A DNA stretch of 17,744 nucleotides from Desulfobacteraceae bacterium (GTDB lineage: Bacteria > Desulfobacterota > Desulfobacteria > Desulfobacterales > Desulfobacteraceae). The position numbers and the translations under genes were made by a program. Below, piece after piece: positions 15,447 through 17,744 of the stretch (the stretch's first letter is position 1; every line of letters begins with the position of its first letter). Location of the stretch: the NCBI GenBank assembly GCA_003354055.1, contig PIVQ01000077.1:1-17744 (forward strand), given 5' to 3'. The notes beneath the pieces were generated by a model. It searched no databases. It saw only the letters and a program-made list of their open reading frames with translations, and was not told the DNA's origin.

Positions 15447-16634
15447 TTACTGCGGCAGATTGGCCAATAAAAATTCAACCGTGTTTTTGCCCATGATTTT
15501 TGCAATCCGTTCTTCCGAAAACCCCTGGTTGAGCATTTCCTGGGTAAGAACGGCCACTTCCGATGTATCAAAGGCCATGGTGGTGGAACCGTCAAAATCC
15601 GATCCCAGACAAACATGATCGTCCCCCACAAGTTCGACAGCGTAGGCAATTGACCGTACAATGTTTGCAGGCGTGATATCCCCCACTGCACCGTCCCAAT
15701 ATCCGATGCCGATAAGGCCGCCCTTTGCCGCTATCCTGCGCATCAGATCATCGGAAATATTTCTCGGACTTTTATAATGGCCGGATACCCCGGTGTGGGA
15801 GACCACCTGGGGACGCGTGCTCAGGTCAAGAATTTCCTCAACAACCCGGGGAGAGGAATGGGCCAGATCGATGATAACGGATCGCCGGTCCAGTTCTTTG
15901 ACCACGGTTCTACCGAATTCGGTCAGGCCGGCCTCTGACACTCCGTGCAGGGAGCCCCCTGTTTTGTTGTCAAAAAAATGCTGAAGCCCCATCATCCTGT
16001 AACCGGCATCGTAGAGGGTGGCGATGTTCTCAAATTTTCCGTCCAGGGCGTGGAGACCTTCAATTCCTAACAGGCCGATGACCAGTCCTTCATTGTTTTG
16101 GGAATTTGTTTTATTTCGGTCTGCCAGGGCCTGTGCAAGTCCTTTGGCAGCGGTTACTACCCGGAATTGTTCCGGTACCCTGTCAGCAACACCATGAAGT
16201 ATTTTAGCCTGGTATACGGCACGGGCCGTCAGACTGTTCCAGGTGGACGGGGGCCAAAGCTGTGCCAGTGCCAGAATGGTAATATTATCAAAGCTGTCTG
16301 TGTTTTTTTCATAATTCTGGCCTCTGGGAGATTTTGTCACGGCAGTAAACATCTGAATCGCTACATTGCCCTCCTTGAGCCGTGGAATATCCACATGGCC
16401 GTAGTCGCTTCTCTGGGTCAGGTCCCTGGCCCAGAGGGTTGAATCACAGTGGAGATCTGCAATGGTCAGCCGCTTATGCAGTTCCTGTGCAGCCTGATCA
16501 ATGGGAAAAGGAGCATGATCAAGGATCTTGTTCATGGATTGTTCGATTTTAGGCTGTCCGATGAATATCAATGCTGCGTAGACGAGTATGCCAACACCCG
16601 CCAAGACCACTAAGCTGCGTTTCAGAATTTTCAT
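15447..16634 (-). CDS. Membrane dipeptidase, peptidase family M19 (renal dipeptidase-like)
   Basis: This 395-residue protein begins with a membrane anchor (about 7-25) followed by an M19 metallopeptidase domain. The binuclear zinc ligands expected for the family are visible: H62 and D64 in A-D-L-H-C-D, bridging E192 in G-I-E-G-L-H, H259 in D-L-A-H-S and H280 in S-H-T-G, plus D346 in L-G-S-D-F-D-G. The family hydrolyses dipeptides, including those with a C-terminal D-residue; with an N-terminal anchor it would act on the periplasmic side of the inner membrane, perhaps in peptide or peptidoglycan-fragment recycling. The ATG at 16634 follows AAGGA and AGGA motifs. It is transcribed divergently from the cytochrome gene across a 100-base gap. 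The family assignment is firm; the physiological substrate is unknown. Confidence 0.93.
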   Translation of the reverse strand: MKILKRSLVVLAGVGILVYAALIFIGQPKIEQSMNKILDHAPFPIDQAAQELHKRLTIADLHCDSTLWARDLTQRSDYGHVDIPRLKEGNVAIQMFTAVTKSPRGQNYEKNTDSFDNITILALAQLWPPSTWNSLTARAVYQAKILHGVADRVPEQFRVVTAAKGLAQALADRNKTNSQNNEGLVIGLLGIEGLHALDGKFENIATLYDAGYRMMGLQHFFDNKTGGSLHGVSEAGLTEFGRTVVKELDRRSVIIDLAHSSPRVVEEILDLSTRPQVVSHTGVSGHYKSPRNISDDLMRRIAAKGGLIGIGYWDGAVGDITPANIVRSIAYAVELVGDDHVCLGSDFDGSTTMAFDTSEVAVLTQEMLNQGFSEERIAKIMGKNTVEFLLANLPQ

Positions 16635-16734
16635 TTTCCTGTCCTTTTCCCGGTTCCTGTGTTAATAGATTCTTTCAGATTCATATCCGAATACATCAAC
16701 AGATTACAGATCTTTGTAAAATAGGACAGGAAAA
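16634..16734. repeat. 11-bp inverted repeat spanning both ribosome sites of a divergent gene pair
   Basis: TTTTCCTGTCC at 16634-16644 and GGACAGGAAAA at 16724-16734 are perfect inverted copies flanking a 79-base centre. Each arm ends at the start codon of its gene (dipeptidase on the minus strand, cytochrome on the plus strand) and contains its Shine-Dalgarno sequence. The symmetry may simply be two similar strong ribosome sites, or a shared regulatory element. The centre holds no promoter I would trust. Confidence 0.55.
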
Positions 16735-17094
16735 ATGACCAGGAAAAAATCAATTAATTGGCTGATTTGTGCGTTCATTGGCATGGGAATCATCTTTGCG
16801 CCTGCGTTTGGGGTTGCAGGACAGGATAAGGGCAGGGAAAAGATGACGCTGACAGGCGGAAAAAGCGGCCCTGTGGATTTCAACCATCATCTGCACCAGA
16901 CAGTGATAGAGGACTGCCAGACCTGTCACAAGGATTTTCCCCAAGAAGAAGGCGCCCTTGCGGCGGCAAAAAAGGCAGGTGAGCTAAAGAAAAAGCAGGT
17001 GATGAACAAGACCTGTCTCAAATGCCACAGGGCCAGGAAAAAAACAGGCGAAAAGACAGGACCGGTCAGCTGCAAGGTCTGCCACAAGAAATAG
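16735..17094 (+). CDS. Periplasmic class III (c7-type) three-haem cytochrome c
   Basis: This 119-residue protein has a signal peptide (core about 8-25, cleavage near G-V-A-G at 26-29), so the mature protein is about 90 residues. It has exactly three covalent haem sites: C61-Q-T-C-H65, C94-L-K-C-H98 and C113-K-V-C-H117. The segment V-D-F-N-H-H-L-H (47-54) supplies candidate distal histidine ligands. The short, lysine-rich chain with three C-x-x-C-H motifs matches the c7/class III family of low-potential periplasmic electron carriers found in sulfate and metal reducers, rather than the four-haem tetrahaem c3. The start ATG follows two overlapping AGGA motifs. It stands divergent to the dipeptidase and 14 bases upstream of yaaA, with which it may be co-transcribed. 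Its electron partners are not in the window. Confidence 0.93.
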   Translation: MTRKKSINWLICAFIGMGIIFAPAFGVAGQDKGREKMTLTGGKSGPVDFNHHLHQTVIEDCQTCHKDFPQEEGALAAAKKAGELKKKQVMNKTCLKCHRARKKTGEKTGPVSCKVCHKK

Positions 17095-17108
17095 CGTTTA
17101 ATCCTATT

Positions 17109-17744
17109 ATGAAACTGATACTCTCGCCGACCAAAACCATGGCTGTGCCTGTTCAGGAGGAAGTCACGGCCGATTCCTTACATGGGCTTCCTCTGGGAAC
17201 TCCTAAGTTTGAACAGGAGGCCGGTCAGTTGATCCGGATCCTGAGCCCCATGGACTTTTCCGCTGTCCGGAAACTGTTTAAGACCAGTGATGCCCTGACC
17301 CAAAAAACCTGTGACCAGATCCGGGGATTTAGCGGGGCCGATTCAGAGCCTGCCATATTTACCTTTCAGGGTGAAGCTTTTAAAACCTTATCGCCCGGAG
17401 AATTTAACCGGGATCAGCTTGAGTTTGCCAATGTCCACCTGCGGATATTTTCAGGGCTTTACGGGATGGTCTGCCCCCTGGACCGGATCAAACCCTATCG
17501 TCTGGATTTTAATACCCCTTTAAAAATCGATAAAATCAGTCTGAAGGCATTCTGGCAACAAAGACTCATCCCATATTTTGAAGGCCTTATGGATTCCGGA
17601 GAACACCTGATCAACCTGGCTTCTGATGAATACAGTTCCGTGTTGTCATCTGATTTTTTAAAGAAGAGAATGATAGGGATTCAATTCAGGGAGAAGGTAG
17701 ACGGCAGGTTAAAGAATCTGTCTGTCAGGGCCAAACAGGCCAGA
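17109..17744 (+). CDS. yaaA: YaaA/UPF0246 family peroxide-stress protein, N-terminal part (3' truncated by window)
   Basis: The reading frame opens at ATG 17109 and stays open to the end of the window (212 codons; E. coli YaaA has about 258 residues), so most of the protein is here. Family signatures are clear: K-L-I-L-S-P-T-K-T-M at the start, F-S-G-L-Y-G (114-119), Y-R-L-D-F (130-134), and N-L-A-S-D-E-Y (169-175). In E. coli YaaA lowers free iron and protects DNA and protein during hydrogen peroxide stress; it is a cytoplasmic protein with DNA-binding ability. The ribosome site is weak, and the gene lies only 14 bases after the cytochrome stop, so translation may depend on the upstream gene. 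In an anaerobe it would suit defence against oxygen exposure, though that is inferred. Confidence 0.92.
   Translation, partial: MKLILSPTKTMAVPVQEEVTADSLHGLPLGTPKFEQEAGQLIRILSPMDFSAVRKLFKTSDALTQKTCDQIRGFSGADSEPAIFTFQGEAFKTLSPGEFNRDQLEFANVHLRIFSGLYGMVCPLDRIKPYRLDFNTPLKIDKISLKAFWQQRLIPYFEGLMDSGEHLINLASDEYSSVLSSDFLKKRMIGIQFREKVDGRLKNLSVRAKQAR

Overview
The window looks like chromosomal DNA of a Gram-negative, anaerobic, motile bacterium, most likely a member of the Desulfobacterota (Desulfobacter/Desulfobacula-like). This is an inference. It rests on a small three-haem class III (c7-type) cytochrome, very large multi-PAS hybrid kinases with fused solute-binding domains, a CZB chemoreceptor, and a conserved C-terminal tail on the PAS protein that I associate with that group. 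There are no RNA genes, IS elements, CRISPR arrays or phage genes, and no intergenic gap exceeds about 190 bases.

Layout. Bases 1-411 hold the 3' end of a CBM9-like carbohydrate-binding protein. From about 595 to 12783 six genes lie on the + strand with small gaps or overlaps: a membrane dCache-PAS-PAS-PAS sensor with no kinase domain; a 1637-residue hybrid kinase (NMT1-type and SBP_bac_3-type periplasmic domains, TM, three PAS, HisKA, HATPase, REC, Hpt); a REC-HD-GYP protein; a REC-HisKA-HATPase protein; a methyl-accepting chemotaxis protein with a C-terminal zinc-binding CZB domain; and a DKNYY-repeat lipoprotein. A perfect 12-bp hairpin closes this block and separates it from the convergent genes that follow.

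Bases 12853-14728 form a minus-strand operon, read as GNAT acetyltransferase, Crp/Fnr-type regulator, then short-chain dehydrogenase. Its leaders contain two inverted repeats, one of which could sequester the ribosome binding site of the dehydrogenase. Next come a secreted protein of unknown function (14794-15435, +), a convergent membrane-anchored M19 dipeptidase (15447-16634, -), a divergently transcribed three-haem cytochrome (16735-17094, +), and, 14 bases later, a YaaA/UPF0246 peroxide-stress gene that runs off the right edge.

How the genes may work together (inference). The 595-12783 block reads as a sensory phosphorelay. Periplasmic binding of one or two small molecules by the hybrid kinase would drive His-Asp-His transfer. 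The internal Hpt could then pass phosphate to two closely related receiver domains: one on a c-di-GMP phosphodiesterase (HD-GYP), the other at the front of a second histidine kinase. A chemoreceptor without a ligand-binding domain of its own, with a cytoplasmic zinc/redox-type CZB module, follows in the same direction. The region would thus connect nutrient or metabolite sensing to c-di-GMP level and swimming behaviour. No ABC permease, no CheA/W/Y and no DNA-binding response regulator is present in the window.
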